Positions 1 through 7,584 of a DNA stretch of 45,246 bases are shown piece after piece. Made by a program: the position numbers and the translations under genes. Numbering within the stretch: the stretch's first letter is position 1; each line of letters starts with the position of its first letter. A model generated the notes under the pieces. That model was not told the origin of the DNA. It worked only from the letters and a program-made list of their open reading frames with translations, and made no database searches. This stretch comes from a virus: the IMG/VR virus record IMGVR_UViG_3300010354_000156, positions 1-45,246 of that record, one strand, 5' to 3'.

Positions 1-346
1 ACCGTTCTTCCCACCATTCTTCCCACCACATTTCCCACCGTTCTTCCCACCACATTTCCCACCGTTCTTCCCACCATTCTTCCCACCACACTTCCCACCG
101 TTCTTCCCACCACACTTCCCACCGTTCTTCCCACCATTCTTCCCACCACACTTCCCACCGTTCTTCCCACCACACTTCCCACCATTCTTCCCACCATTCT
201 TCCCACCTTACTTCCCACCGTTCTTCCCACCACACTTCCCACCATTCTTCCCACCACACTTCCCACCACCAAGCTGCCAGTACCCATGTACTTGGCCTTA
301 TTGGGGACCAGGATTCAGCTGTTATTGCAACTGGTATCCAGGATAA
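1..346 (+). CDS. Tail fibre, C-terminal fragment with [F/H]FPP repeats (5' end outside window)
   Basis: The gene enters the window already in frame (first full codon at 2) and stops at TAA 344-346. What is visible is a run of 22 tetrapeptides of the form [F/H/Y]-F-P-P (5-268), then PPPS and a short cap with the pattern C-x3-C-x-WPY followed by SC-x-CNWYPG at the very end. The same repeat and cap end the 1017-residue fibre at 36245-39298, so this is most likely the C-terminus of a second, related tail fibre or adhesin exposed at the tail tip. The four cap cysteines could form disulfides or bind metal; that is inference. A promoter and an oxygenase operon start directly downstream. The N-terminal part and total length cannot be judged. 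Confidence 0.8.
   Translation, partial: PFFPPFFPPHFPPFFPPHFPPFFPPFFPPHFPPFFPPHFPPFFPPFFPPHFPPFFPPHFPPFFPPFFPPYFPPFFPPHFPPFFPPHFPPPSCQYPCTWPYWGPGFSCYCNWYPG
2..268 (+). repeat. 12-bp tandem repeat with a 60-bp higher-order unit (left fibre)
   Basis: Twelve-base units encode F-F-P-P or H-F-P-P. They are organised in a 60-bp higher-order unit coding for the order F,F,H,F,H: bases 1-60, 61-120, 121-180 and 181-240 are nearly identical, followed by one F and one H unit. One H codon (CAC/CAT) is replaced by TAC (Tyr) at 209. The tract is in frame throughout, so copy-number changes of 12 or 60 bp would leave the fibre reading frame intact. Confidence 0.95.
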
Positions 347-349
347 AGG

Positions 350-379
350 TTGACAGCAATATATAAAATATTGTAAAAT
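350..379 (+). promoter_or_regulatory. Sigma70-type promoter of the oxygenase operon
   Basis: A perfect -35 TTGACA (350-355) is followed after 18 bp by a -10 TAAAAT (374-379). It starts four bases after the fibre stop codon. Transcription would begin near 386, just ahead of a Shine-Dalgarno AGGAGA (389-394) for the gene at 399. This separates the accessory operon 399-7560 from the fibre gene. Confidence 0.7.
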
Positions 380-398
380 ATACTAAATAGGAGAAACA

Positions 399-875
399 AT
401 GCCAATTAAAAAGTATGCATTTATTACAAAAATAGAAGAAAACTCTTGGGAAGTCTTTCATATAGAGAGAGTTGATACTGAGGCTACACCAATAGTTGCT
501 GAGTTGTGGCTTGATGCATTTAGTAGTGGAGAAACTATTACTGGAGTAAATGCTACAGGTAAAATAAATGTTGCTCATAAATCAACCTGGGATGGATCAA
601 ATTTTACTTTACCAGACCCATTTCCAAATCACTGGAAAATGCCAGCAGGAATTCCTTTAGAGAATCCAGACGGAACCCCAATAGCATCTTTTGTGTTATG
701 TAGAAATAACAAAGTTTTTCATATAACTTCAAGTATAGCAACTAGTTTTTATAGCCAGAAATTTACAGCAGCGTTTGACAACGATGTATCTTGTGTAGAG
801 GTTCAAGATGGCGAAGTTGTTGCTTTGGGTCAACTTTGGGATGGCTCTAATTGGATATTGTCGTCTGGACAGTAA
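399..875 (+). CDS. Unknown phage protein with two WDGSN motifs
   Basis: 158 residues; no enzyme family recognised. It reads as a beta-rich protein with two copies of a WDGSN-aromatic motif (STWDGSNFTLP near residue 65 and LWDGSNWIL near the C-terminus). Such motifs occur in short phage virion or fibre-associated proteins, so a structural or fibre-accessory role is possible but unproven. There is no signal peptide or membrane segment. The ATG is well placed behind AGGAGA (389-394). It is the first gene of the operon that carries the oxygenases and ends directly against the next start codon (stop 873-875, ATG 876). Confidence 0.7.
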   Translation: MPIKKYAFITKIEENSWEVFHIERVDTEATPIVAELWLDAFSSGETITGVNATGKINVAHKSTWDGSNFTLPDPFPNHWKMPAGIPLENPDGTPIASFVLCRNNKVFHITSSIATSFYSQKFTAAFDNDVSCVEVQDGEVVALGQLWDGSNWILSSGQ

Positions 876-1115
876 ATGTCCAAATGGCAAGAGTGGAAAA
901 ACTCTCAAGGAGAAACTAGACCCTGGCATCTACTGGACAAAGAAAGATTTGTAAAGGATAAAACCTTACCAGAAAAAAGATTAGAAATTTGTAATAGTTG
1001 TGAATTTTTTATACATAAAACATCTCAATGCAAAAAATGTGGTTGTTTTATGAGACTTAAATCTGAGCTGTCTGCTGCAGAATGTCCTATAGGAAAATGG
1101 GGTAAAGAACAATAA
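876..1115 (+). CDS. Small Cys-cluster (zinc or Fe-S ribbon-like) protein
   Basis: 79 residues with C-x2-C (ICNSCEFF, about residues 39-42), then C-x2-C-x-C (QCKKCGCF, about 52-57) and a last Cys in AECPIGKW near the C-terminus. This spacing suggests a small metal-binding ribbon; zinc is the simpler guess, but an Fe-S cluster is possible because the operon's other products are iron enzymes. Small proteins ending in CPxGKW are known to me from marine phages beside 2-oxoglutarate oxygenases, without a proven function. The stop overlaps the next start as TAATG (1113-1117). Confidence 0.7.
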   Translation: MSKWQEWKNSQGETRPWHLLDKERFVKDKTLPEKRLEICNSCEFFIHKTSQCKKCGCFMRLKSELSAAECPIGKWGKEQ

Positions 1116-1774
1116 TGTATGAAAAAGAGGAATTATTTCCTGGACTTTGGGTATATAGAAATGTAATAAATAAAGATTTAGATATTATAAATAGATTAGA
1201 AAAAAACATTAAAGACAGTAACGGCTTGTATAATTGGCAAGATGCAACTGTAGGATATAGAGAAAAAATTCCAGAATATAGAGATTGTGTAGATTTTAAA
1301 TTAAAATATTTTGACTATCCAGGAAAAGATAAATATCAAAAAGAATTTGATAAAATATGGCAAGATGTTCATGATGTACAAAAAATTGCATTAGATGATT
1401 ATTGTGCTTTTTACAATATAGAAATGAAATATTGGGAAGCCATGAACTTTGTTAAATATGGTCCTGGACAACACTTCTCTTATCATTCAGATCATGGGTG
1501 GTCTTATATAGCAACAGTTTCAATGGTTGCGTACATTAATGATGATTATTTAGAAGGCGGAATTAGGTTTGATAAAATAGATAAAACAATTAAGCCAAAA
1601 GCTGGAGACCTATATATTTTCCCTTCAAATTATTTGTTTTCACACGCAGCACTCCCAGTAGAATCTGGTACTAAATATTCTATTGTAACAATGACAGATT
1701 ATAATGATGCGACTCACAATGAACAATTTTATAGACAATTTATGTCTGACAAATCTATAAAAGGTCCCTATTAA
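1115..1774 (+). CDS. 2-oxoglutarate/Fe(II) oxygenase 1 (prolyl-4-hydroxylase-like)
   Basis: 219 residues. The double-stranded beta-helix shows the full facial triad: H124-x-D126 in YHSDH, distal H177 in FSHAA, and K187 in GTKYS where the co-substrate carboxylate is normally held. Between them is the family-typical turn INDDYLEGG followed by KPKAGDLYIFP. These enzymes couple 2-oxoglutarate decarboxylation to hydroxylation of a protein or small-molecule substrate. The substrate is not shown by sequence. It is the first of seven oxygenase-like genes in the operon and overlaps its neighbours as TAATG on both sides. No signal peptide, so it acts in the host cytoplasm. Confidence 0.92.
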   Translation: MYEKEELFPGLWVYRNVINKDLDIINRLEKNIKDSNGLYNWQDATVGYREKIPEYRDCVDFKLKYFDYPGKDKYQKEFDKIWQDVHDVQKIALDDYCAFYNIEMKYWEAMNFVKYGPGQHFSYHSDHGWSYIATVSMVAYINDDYLEGGIRFDKIDKTIKPKAGDLYIFPSNYLFSHAALPVESGTKYSIVTMTDYNDATHNEQFYRQFMSDKSIKGPY

Positions 1775-2505
1775 TGGAATTTGAAGTATATACAACAAGT
1801 GGTTTTTCTGCGGAAGTAAAACCACTTGGTATCAAGAGACAGTGGATGGAAGATACATACGATAAACATGCTTATCATTGTTTTCCAGTAAGTCTTTCAA
1901 ATGGTTTGGGGTGGGGAATTTCTTTCCCTAAAGAAATAAGTTTTATTTGGGACGGCATATCAGAAGAAAAAGATGGCCATGTAAAAATCTTAAGTGGTCA
2001 TGAATATGTTTCAACCGTAAGAGCTAATGCAACAGTTAGCTTTAATACAAATTTAGTAATTAGAACATCAAAGGATTTTTCTATGTTGGCAATGCCAACT
2101 CCAAATTGGCCAATAGATGGGGTTTGGCCATTTACAACATTAATAAGCACATCTTTTTTTAAAGGAATATTCCCAATAGCTTGGAGAATAACTAAAGCAA
2201 ATGAAGTTATAACGATTCCACCACATACTCCAGTAGTAGCAATTATGCCAATTTCTCTTTCATCATTAAATAACTCAACAGCAATAATTAAAAAAATGAC
2301 AGATTTACCAAGAGACTTTTTCCCAAAAGAAGATTATGGTCAAATTGTAAGTAATATAAACAAACAAGGTAAATGGAGCGATTTTTATAGAAATGCAACA
2401 GATCATAAAGGTAATAAAATAGGAGATCATGAAGTAAAAGCTATTAGACTTAAAGTAGACGATACTGCTATTAATGGTCCAGAAGGTTGTGGTATTCATG
2501 AATAA
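1774..2505 (+). CDS. DUF6065-like protein A
   Basis: 243 residues. I recognise the general pattern of the DUF6065 family found in phages and bacteria: an N-terminal FPVSLSNGLGWGISFP segment, a WDG motif, and a later part where a proline-rich stretch leads to IPPHTPVVAIMPIS. No known catalytic motif is visible. The next gene has the same C-terminal plan (PAGTPYLQIIPF), so the two look like diverged copies. AAAGG lies upstream of the ATG, which overlaps the oxygenase stop as TAATG. Position inside the oxygenase operon suggests a linked task, for example substrate binding; that is inference. Confidence 0.75.
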   Translation: MEFEVYTTSGFSAEVKPLGIKRQWMEDTYDKHAYHCFPVSLSNGLGWGISFPKEISFIWDGISEEKDGHVKILSGHEYVSTVRANATVSFNTNLVIRTSKDFSMLAMPTPNWPIDGVWPFTTLISTSFFKGIFPIAWRITKANEVITIPPHTPVVAIMPISLSSLNNSTAIIKKMTDLPRDFFPKEDYGQIVSNINKQGKWSDFYRNATDHKGNKIGDHEVKAIRLKVDDTAINGPEGCGIHE

Positions 2506-3214
2506 AATTATTTTTCATTCAAACAAACATTACAACAAAGAAGAAACTGTTCCATGCCCAGCTAGAAAAAAATTACCTAAATGGTGGGAAGACTCAGATA
2601 CTTTCGTAAAAGACCCGCAAGGAAACCCTGTAGCAAATTGGAATGGTGAAGGTAAAATGTTTGGGTTTAAAGCATGCCCAGCAGTTCTTGACACTTTTAC
2701 TACAGGATATATGCTTTTAACTCCATGTGATTTAGAGTTTTATGAAAAAAATGGAAGAACAAAAGTTAAGGTTCCACTAGGATTTGATGATTTTGTTGGA
2801 GAAAGACCGCCCATGCAAGGTTTTGAAACTCCACCAGGATACAGTTCTTGGCATTTTCATTGGTACGCAAATTGGGCCCCTGAATTGCCAGAGGGATATA
2901 GCTCAATATATGTTCAGCCTATAAATCATTTTGAATTACCATGGGTTACTGTCGGTGGTATAATAGACAGTGATAAGGTTACTACTTCTGGGTTAATCCC
3001 ATTTTTTATCAAACAAGGATTTATTGGGACTGTTCCAGCAGGAACTCCTTATTTACAAATAATTCCATTTAAAAGAGAAGACTGGGAGTCAGAAATTATT
3101 TTCCACACTCCGATGGAAATAGCTAAAAAAACTATGAAAACTTCAGAATTATTTAGAACCACAGAGGGTGGAGTTTACAAGAAAAATTTTTGGACACGGA
3201 GAAAGTATAAATAA
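2498..3214 (+). CDS. DUF6065-like protein B (paralogue of the previous gene)
   Basis: 238 residues from the ATG at 2498, chosen over an in-frame ATG at 2474 because 2498 is preceded by AGAAGG (2481-2486) and gives only an 8-base overlap with the previous gene. The protein starts with MNKIIFHSN and carries CPARKKLPKWW near residues 19-29, a motif common in phage proteins of this type, then QPINHFELPW, GGIIDSD and GTPYLQIIPFKRE, which match the later half of protein A. Function unknown; a small beta-rich protein working with the oxygenases is a guess. Confidence 0.75.
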   Translation: MNKIIFHSNKHYNKEETVPCPARKKLPKWWEDSDTFVKDPQGNPVANWNGEGKMFGFKACPAVLDTFTTGYMLLTPCDLEFYEKNGRTKVKVPLGFDDFVGERPPMQGFETPPGYSSWHFHWYANWAPELPEGYSSIYVQPINHFELPWVTVGGIIDSDKVTTSGLIPFFIKQGFIGTVPAGTPYLQIIPFKREDWESEIIFHTPMEIAKKTMKTSELFRTTEGGVYKKNFWTRRKYK

Positions 3215-3215
3215 T

Positions 3216-3905
3216 ATGCAAAATCAAGTAAATACTAATAAAGACCATGATTATAAATCGTTAGGCTCTATAACACCATCTGGGTTTTTTGGAAAAGGTG
3301 TAGACAATATAGTAGAGCTTCCTAACTTTCTTACAGAAGAAGAAAAAGAAAGATTAACCAATTTTGCACTAACAAATAAAACTTGGGATATTACAGATTC
3401 TCACACTAACGAAAATGGTACTGTAATATATGATGCAAATGCTTGGGCAAATAGGGTTTGTACAAGAAAATCAATGGAAATTTCACACGATCCTTCAATA
3501 GTTAATGTTGTTGAAGGTTTAATTTCTAGACTTCAAAAAGAAGTAGAAAAGTTTTTTAATGTTAAAGTACAAGCAACTGGACCAGCAATAGTTAGGTGGC
3601 CAGTTGGAACAAGACAAGATCCTCATGCTGACAAAGAGTTGCATGAAGGTCCAGACGCTGGGACACCAAATGATTTTCCACATTATGACATAGCATCTTT
3701 ATTTTATTTTAATGATAACTATGAAGGTGGAGAACTTTTCTTTCCAGTTCAAGGCGTAGAGTTTAAACCAAATGCTGGGTCAGCTTATTTTTTCCCAGGA
3801 GATAGATGGTATGTTCATGGAGTTAGGCCAGTAATATCTGGAGGAAGATTTACTTCACCATTTTTCTGGCAAATACTGGAGCATACTGGAGAAATAAAAC
3901 CATGA
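3216..3905 (+). CDS. 2-oxoglutarate/Fe(II) oxygenase 2
   Basis: 229 residues from ATG 3216, preferred over the in-frame ATG at 3168 because it follows a good GGAGAAAG (3198-3205) and avoids a long overlap. Facial triad: H137-x-D139 (PHADK), distal H201 (YVHGV) and R211 (GGRFTSPFFW), the residue that normally binds the 2-oxoglutarate carboxylate. The core motif FNDNYEGGELFF is present. It differs from most of its neighbours by having Arg rather than Lys at the co-substrate position, so it may be a separate subfamily. Stop overlaps the next start as ATGA. Confidence 0.92.
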   Translation: MQNQVNTNKDHDYKSLGSITPSGFFGKGVDNIVELPNFLTEEEKERLTNFALTNKTWDITDSHTNENGTVIYDANAWANRVCTRKSMEISHDPSIVNVVEGLISRLQKEVEKFFNVKVQATGPAIVRWPVGTRQDPHADKELHEGPDAGTPNDFPHYDIASLFYFNDNYEGGELFFPVQGVEFKPNAGSAYFFPGDRWYVHGVRPVISGGRFTSPFFWQILEHTGEIKP

Positions 3906-4762
3906 ATCTAGAGTTTGAAGAAATTTATCCAAAAATTTTTGTGTATAAAAATCCATGGAAAGATATAAATTTAGTTACAAAAACTATTATAGATTCAGAT
4001 GTTAATCCAGAAAATTCTATATTAAAAGACTGGAAGGGTTGGTACACTTTTGGTAAAGAAGTTAATATGTTAAATTGGGACGGGATAATTGATCCTAAAA
4101 GAGCAGAATTGGAACAGGGTGTTTGGAACGAAATAATAGACTTGTTTTATGCTACCACGCAGCATTATTCTGAATATCACAGCCTTCCGATAGAAAAAGA
4201 AAAAATGGTTTTAGACGAAGGAAGCGGATTTGAAACAGAAGCCTGGAAAAGAATGGGACCATCAATTTGTAAGTACGATGTTGGCGGAGGAATAGAAAAT
4301 AACGAATTTGATTTGGCTATGCACATGCATACAGACTATCAAGTAGAATATGAACAAAATAGAGGCTATAAATTTACATTAACATGCACCATGTATTTAA
4401 ACGATGACTATGATGGTGGCGGTATAGATTTTTTGGTTGGAGAAAACAAATTGTTTTATTACAAGCCAAAAGCTGGAGATATATTGGTTTTTCCAGCTGG
4501 AGACCCAAATTACTTGTCAGACCCAGGAGAGCTTTATAGACATGGTGTCAGAAAAACATACGTAAAACCAAAATATTTTATAAGAAATCACTGGACAAGA
4601 TTTTATGAAGGCTCTGAAGAGTGGCAAAAAAACGAAAAAACTTATGGAAAAGATTTATGGTCAGAAATGGAAAAAGAAAGAATTAAAGATGGAATAAAGT
4701 CAGGATTGTATCAGTTAGTAGATTATGCTAAAATAAAGGAAGAGGCAGAAAGAATAAAATGA
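3902..4762 (+). CDS. 2-oxoglutarate/Fe(II) oxygenase 3
   Basis: 286 residues. H143-x-D145 lies in HMHTDY, the distal His is H214 in LYRHGVR, and the basic co-substrate residue is probably K224 in KPKYFIRNHW. The core turn LNDDYDGGGIDF and KPKAGDILVFPAG are typical of the prolyl-4-hydroxylase-like group. A roughly 40-residue charged helix follows the catalytic domain (about 240-286). The N-terminus YPKIFVYKN resembles that of the oxygenases at 1115, 5511 and 6350, which suggests a shared ancestry by duplication. Coupled by ATGA overlaps at both ends. Confidence 0.92.
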   Translation: MNLEFEEIYPKIFVYKNPWKDINLVTKTIIDSDVNPENSILKDWKGWYTFGKEVNMLNWDGIIDPKRAELEQGVWNEIIDLFYATTQHYSEYHSLPIEKEKMVLDEGSGFETEAWKRMGPSICKYDVGGGIENNEFDLAMHMHTDYQVEYEQNRGYKFTLTCTMYLNDDYDGGGIDFLVGENKLFYYKPKAGDILVFPAGDPNYLSDPGELYRHGVRKTYVKPKYFIRNHWTRFYEGSEEWQKNEKTYGKDLWSEMEKERIKDGIKSGLYQLVDYAKIKEEAERIK

Positions 4763-5511
4763 CATTTAATTTATCAGAACAAAGAAGGTTAAAAGAGGAT
4801 ATTGTTGTCTTTGATAACTTCATTAGTGAAGAGTTATGTAAATCTATAATTGATTATTGGGGGCTAGCTGTTGAAGAGGGCTCTTTACAATGGGATCCAA
4901 TATCCTTCTATGACTCATTTGCATCTAATGTTCCAGACACATCTAGTAAAGAAAAATATGGAATTCCATATGATTTTTTTGTGCAATTAAAAGATAAAAT
5001 AAAAGAAGCTGTTGCTGAAACAAGAGGCTTGCCAGTAAAAGAAGTAAGCTATCATTGTCAAAAATGGGTAGAAGGGGCATATGCTGGCTATCATTCAGAT
5101 AACACATCTATTGATTCTACAGAATATAATTCTTTTGAGAGAAGTAAATGGGCAGCGTTTTTATATTTAAATGAAAATTTTGAAGGTGGAGCTTTAAATT
5201 TTAGAGATCATCCAATTACCATACAGCCAAAAACTGGAATGCTTGTTGCTTTTGCAGGTGGACACCATAATATTCATGAAGTTCAGATGATAACAAAGGG
5301 AGAAAGATGGACAATAGGCTCCTTTTGGGATAACGAAGAAGCAGAATATAGTGAAGAAAAGAGAGCGCTGTGGGAACAAGATATTGCTGAGCAAAGAAAA
5401 AGACAGGCAGACGACGCAGCTCTTTGGGCTGAAATGAAAGAGCGTGGCGAAAGGCTTAAGCCTGGACCAGATCAGACTGCTAAAAAAGATGTTGCCCTGG
5501 AGGTCAAATAG
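4759..5511 (+). CDS. 2-oxoglutarate/Fe(II) oxygenase 4 with charged C-terminal helix
   Basis: 250 residues. H112-x-D114 (GYHSDN), distal His H173 (NIHEV) and R183 (GERWTIGSFW) complete the iron and 2-oxoglutarate sites; LNENFEGGALNF is the core turn. Residues about 193-250 are a highly charged helical extension rich in E, K, R and Q, absent in the other copies, which could mediate oligomerisation or partner binding. The catalytic domain is of the prolyl-4-hydroxylase-like type; the substrate is unknown. The stop shares one base with the next GTG start. Confidence 0.92.
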   Translation: MTFNLSEQRRLKEDIVVFDNFISEELCKSIIDYWGLAVEEGSLQWDPISFYDSFASNVPDTSSKEKYGIPYDFFVQLKDKIKEAVAETRGLPVKEVSYHCQKWVEGAYAGYHSDNTSIDSTEYNSFERSKWAAFLYLNENFEGGALNFRDHPITIQPKTGMLVAFAGGHHNIHEVQMITKGERWTIGSFWDNEEAEYSEEKRALWEQDIAEQRKRQADDAALWAEMKERGERLKPGPDQTAKKDVALEVK

Positions 5512-6353
5512 TGATAGCAAAAAAGCTACATGACAAAGTTTTCTACTATGAAAATGTAATAGAGAACCCAAAAGACTTAATTGAAAAAATTGAATCTACT
5601 GAATTTTCAGAAGAATTTTTTCCAATATTTACAAAATGGATAGAATGGAATGTTGATTCAGATCGTGGCAGTTATATAGTTTATGGTAAAAAGAAAATGT
5701 GTAAACTAAATGATACAAGCAAATTACGTCACTCAGATTCTAACATAGCCTCGGAACTGGTCAACACAGACCCAGATATTATTAATAGGGCAGAGTATAT
5801 AATTGAAACAATTAATTCTGCAATGGAAAACGTGTGTAATGATTATAAAAAACAAATTGGAATTGATGATGATGTAGTAGTTTTAAGAAATGTAGGAATT
5901 CACAAATATAAAGCTGGAACATGGATGGGAACACATTATGATTCACAAGAAGGAGATACCAGGCTAAAGTATTCTTTAGTTTTGTATCTTAATGATGATT
6001 ATGAGGGCGGGGAATTGTCATTTACAATTAAAGATGGTGTTTTAAGTAATCCAGATAATGGTTTTCCAGATAATCCATGGAATCACCTTTCAATATTAGA
6101 CGAGTCTGGTGGAGGCAAGTACGCCTTGGATGATGATTTACAAAATCCTAAAAACAAAGACTTAATTGATTTTTATGTAAAGCCAAAAGCTGGTAGCTGT
6201 ATAATTTTTCCATCTCAAGAACCTTACAGCCACACTGCACACTTAGTAAAAAGTGGTTGGAAATATATGGTACCAGGATTTTGGATTAATCCAGACGGAA
6301 TGGATTCTGTATCTCAAAATAGTAATTCTAATGTAGATTACAGTCAATTATGA
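5511..6353 (+). CDS. 2-oxoglutarate/Fe(II) oxygenase 5
   Basis: 280 residues with a GTG start at 5511 behind a strong GGAGG (5498-5502). Facial triad H142-x-D144 (THYDS), distal H241 (YSHTAH) and K251 (GWKYMVPGFW). The core turn LNDDYEGGELSF is followed by an insertion of about 45 residues (roughly 175-220, rich in N, D, P and G) before VKPKAGSCIIFPS. This loop would sit near the active-site mouth and could set substrate choice. The N-terminus (KVFYYENVIENPKDLIEKIE) is closely related to that of the next two genes. Confidence 0.93.
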   Translation: MIAKKLHDKVFYYENVIENPKDLIEKIESTEFSEEFFPIFTKWIEWNVDSDRGSYIVYGKKKMCKLNDTSKLRHSDSNIASELVNTDPDIINRAEYIIETINSAMENVCNDYKKQIGIDDDVVVLRNVGIHKYKAGTWMGTHYDSQEGDTRLKYSLVLYLNDDYEGGELSFTIKDGVLSNPDNGFPDNPWNHLSILDESGGGKYALDDDLQNPKNKDLIDFYVKPKAGSCIIFPSQEPYSHTAHLVKSGWKYMVPGFWINPDGMDSVSQNSNSNVDYSQL

Positions 6354-6970
6354 AAGATAACAATATGTATAACTTAAATGAACTAGCTCCAAAAATTTGT
6401 TATTTTACAAATTGTTTAACTGACCCAAAAAAACTTGTAGATGAAATTGAAAAATCTAATTTTGATGAAAATATAAAAAGAAATATTTTGTCTGAATGGA
6501 GAAATTGGTCTGCAAGTAATGTTCCAGAAGATCAATATGGTACAGGTATGTTTACTAAGTTTTCTAATATAAATGACCCAGAAATTGATGATAGGTCTAA
6601 ATACATTTTAACAGAAATAACAAATGCTTTTATGGAATGTTCAAAAAAATATAAAGAGCATTATAACTTAGATCATGAAGTGAATCTAGATGATGAATTT
6701 GGAATTAAAAAATATTTTGTTGGCAAAGGCCTTGGTCCACATGCTGATCAATATGACGGAAACATGAGACTCAGATATTCTTTAGTTCTTTATGTTAATG
6801 ATGATTATGAGGGCGGAGAACTATTGTTTGAAAATCATGATGTTGGAGTAAAGCCAGAAGCGGGTAGCTTAGCTATTTTCCCATCATCATATCCCTATTT
6901 ACACGAATCTACTCCTCTAATTAGTGGAGCTAAAATCATGTGTCCAGCATTCTGGATGACGGAAGGATAA
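6350..6970 (+). CDS. 2-oxoglutarate/Fe(II) oxygenase 6
   Basis: 206 residues, a compact copy without the insertion of its upstream neighbour. Facial triad H131-x-D133 (PHADQ), distal H185 (YLHES), K195 (GAKIMCPAFW). The core reads VNDDYEGGELLF then VKPEAGSLAIFPSS. It shares the RLRYSLVLYxNDDYEGGEL block with gene 5 (5511), showing that the two are recent duplicates relative to the others. Start ATG overlaps the previous stop as ATGA. Confidence 0.92.
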   Translation: MKDNNMYNLNELAPKICYFTNCLTDPKKLVDEIEKSNFDENIKRNILSEWRNWSASNVPEDQYGTGMFTKFSNINDPEIDDRSKYILTEITNAFMECSKKYKEHYNLDHEVNLDDEFGIKKYFVGKGLGPHADQYDGNMRLRYSLVLYVNDDYEGGELLFENHDVGVKPEAGSLAIFPSSYPYLHESTPLISGAKIMCPAFWMTEG

Positions 6971-6975
6971 TTTAT

Positions 6976-7560
6976 ATGGCAATGTATGTATTTAGAGAAT
7001 TGTCTCCTAAAATATTTTATTTTACATATTCTCTTCAAGAGCCAGAATCTTATATTAATTTTATAGAAGAATCTGAAAACAATAATACTGATTTAGACAT
7101 AATATCAAAATGGTCTCCATTGACTTTTGGTAACAACCCAAAAGTTTTTGGGTCAGAAAAAATACTTTCTTCTGATTTTTCTAAAAAAGAACTTCCAATA
7201 AATCCTAGAAACTTATATTTAGTAAATACATTGAAGGCTACATTTCATCATTGTTTTTCACAATATAGACTTTATAATAATATAGAAGAGCCAGTTGACC
7301 TAGATACAACTTATACTGTGAAAAAATATAATACAGGATTTTTACATAAAGAAAGGGGTAACGGTAAATACGTTGCATATTTTTTCTTAAACGATAATTA
7401 TGGTGGCGGTCACATAACTTTTCCAGGTACTAGCTTTTCTGTTACAAATGAAATTAAGCCAGAAAAAGGTAGCGTAATAATTTTCCCTTCAGAAAACGAA
7501 ATAACATCTAGCCCAACATTCACTTCTGACAGGTATTTAGCTGTTGGTACATGGAAATAA
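6976..7560 (+). CDS. Degenerate 2-oxoglutarate oxygenase 7, probably inactive
   Basis: 194 residues from ATG 6976, chosen because GGAAGGAT (6961-6968) precedes it; an in-frame ATG at 6940 would overlap the previous gene by 31 bases. The fold is kept: N-terminus SPKIFYFTYSL, core FLNDNYGGGHITF, IKPEKGSVIIFPS and a final GTW. The iron site is altered: the HxD motif reads H124-K-E126, and where the distal His should lie (EITSSPTFTSDRYLAV) there is no His, although R186 remains. Glu can sometimes replace Asp, but loss of the distal His argues against normal catalysis. It could serve as a scaffold or regulator of the active copies, or be decaying. Confidence 0.85.
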   Translation: MAMYVFRELSPKIFYFTYSLQEPESYINFIEESENNNTDLDIISKWSPLTFGNNPKVFGSEKILSSDFSKKELPINPRNLYLVNTLKATFHHCFSQYRLYNNIEEPVDLDTTYTVKKYNTGFLHKERGNGKYVAYFFLNDNYGGGHITFPGTSFSVTNEIKPEKGSVIIFPSENEITSSPTFTSDRYLAVGTWK

Positions 7561-7569
7561 ATTATATTC

Positions 7570-7578
7570 TGATATAAT
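7570..7578 (+). promoter_or_regulatory. Extended -10 promoter, leaderless start
   Basis: TGA-TATAAT forms an extended -10 with the hexamer at 7573-7578. No convincing -35 is seen at 17 bp. The ATG of the LamG gene is only six bases downstream, at 7585, so transcription should start at or within a base or two of the start codon. No Shine-Dalgarno is present. Confidence 0.6.
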
Positions 7579-7584
7579 TAAAAT

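Noticed and set aside
1-268. CRISPR-like or iteron-like array
   Set aside because: The 12-bp units have no spacers, are in one reading frame throughout and encode the same tetrapeptide as a second fibre gene, so this is a coding repeat.
1-346. Left tract and right tract as terminal redundancy of one genome, i.e. the same locus assembled twice
   Set aside because: The caps and all sequence after them differ ([11 protein letters not shown] versus CGDSC-NWPYFG, then different genes), so they are two loci. An assembly break in the left repeat is still likely the cause of the window edge.
2474-2497. Upstream ATG at 2474 for the second DUF6065-like protein
   Set aside because: No Shine-Dalgarno and a long overlap; ATG 2498 has AGAAGG in front.
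3168-3215. Upstream ATG at 3168 for oxygenase 2
   Set aside because: Would overlap the previous gene by 47 bases; ATG 3216 has GGAGAAAG at the proper distance.
5194-5571. 125-codon minus-strand frame across oxygenases 4 and 5
   Set aside because: Rich in Phe, Ser and Leu as expected from reading AT-rich coding DNA backwards; no start signal.
6940-6975. Upstream ATG at 6940 for oxygenase 7
   Set aside because: Lies inside the end of oxygenase 6; GGAAGGAT supports 6976, and the N-terminus then aligns with the neighbouring copies.
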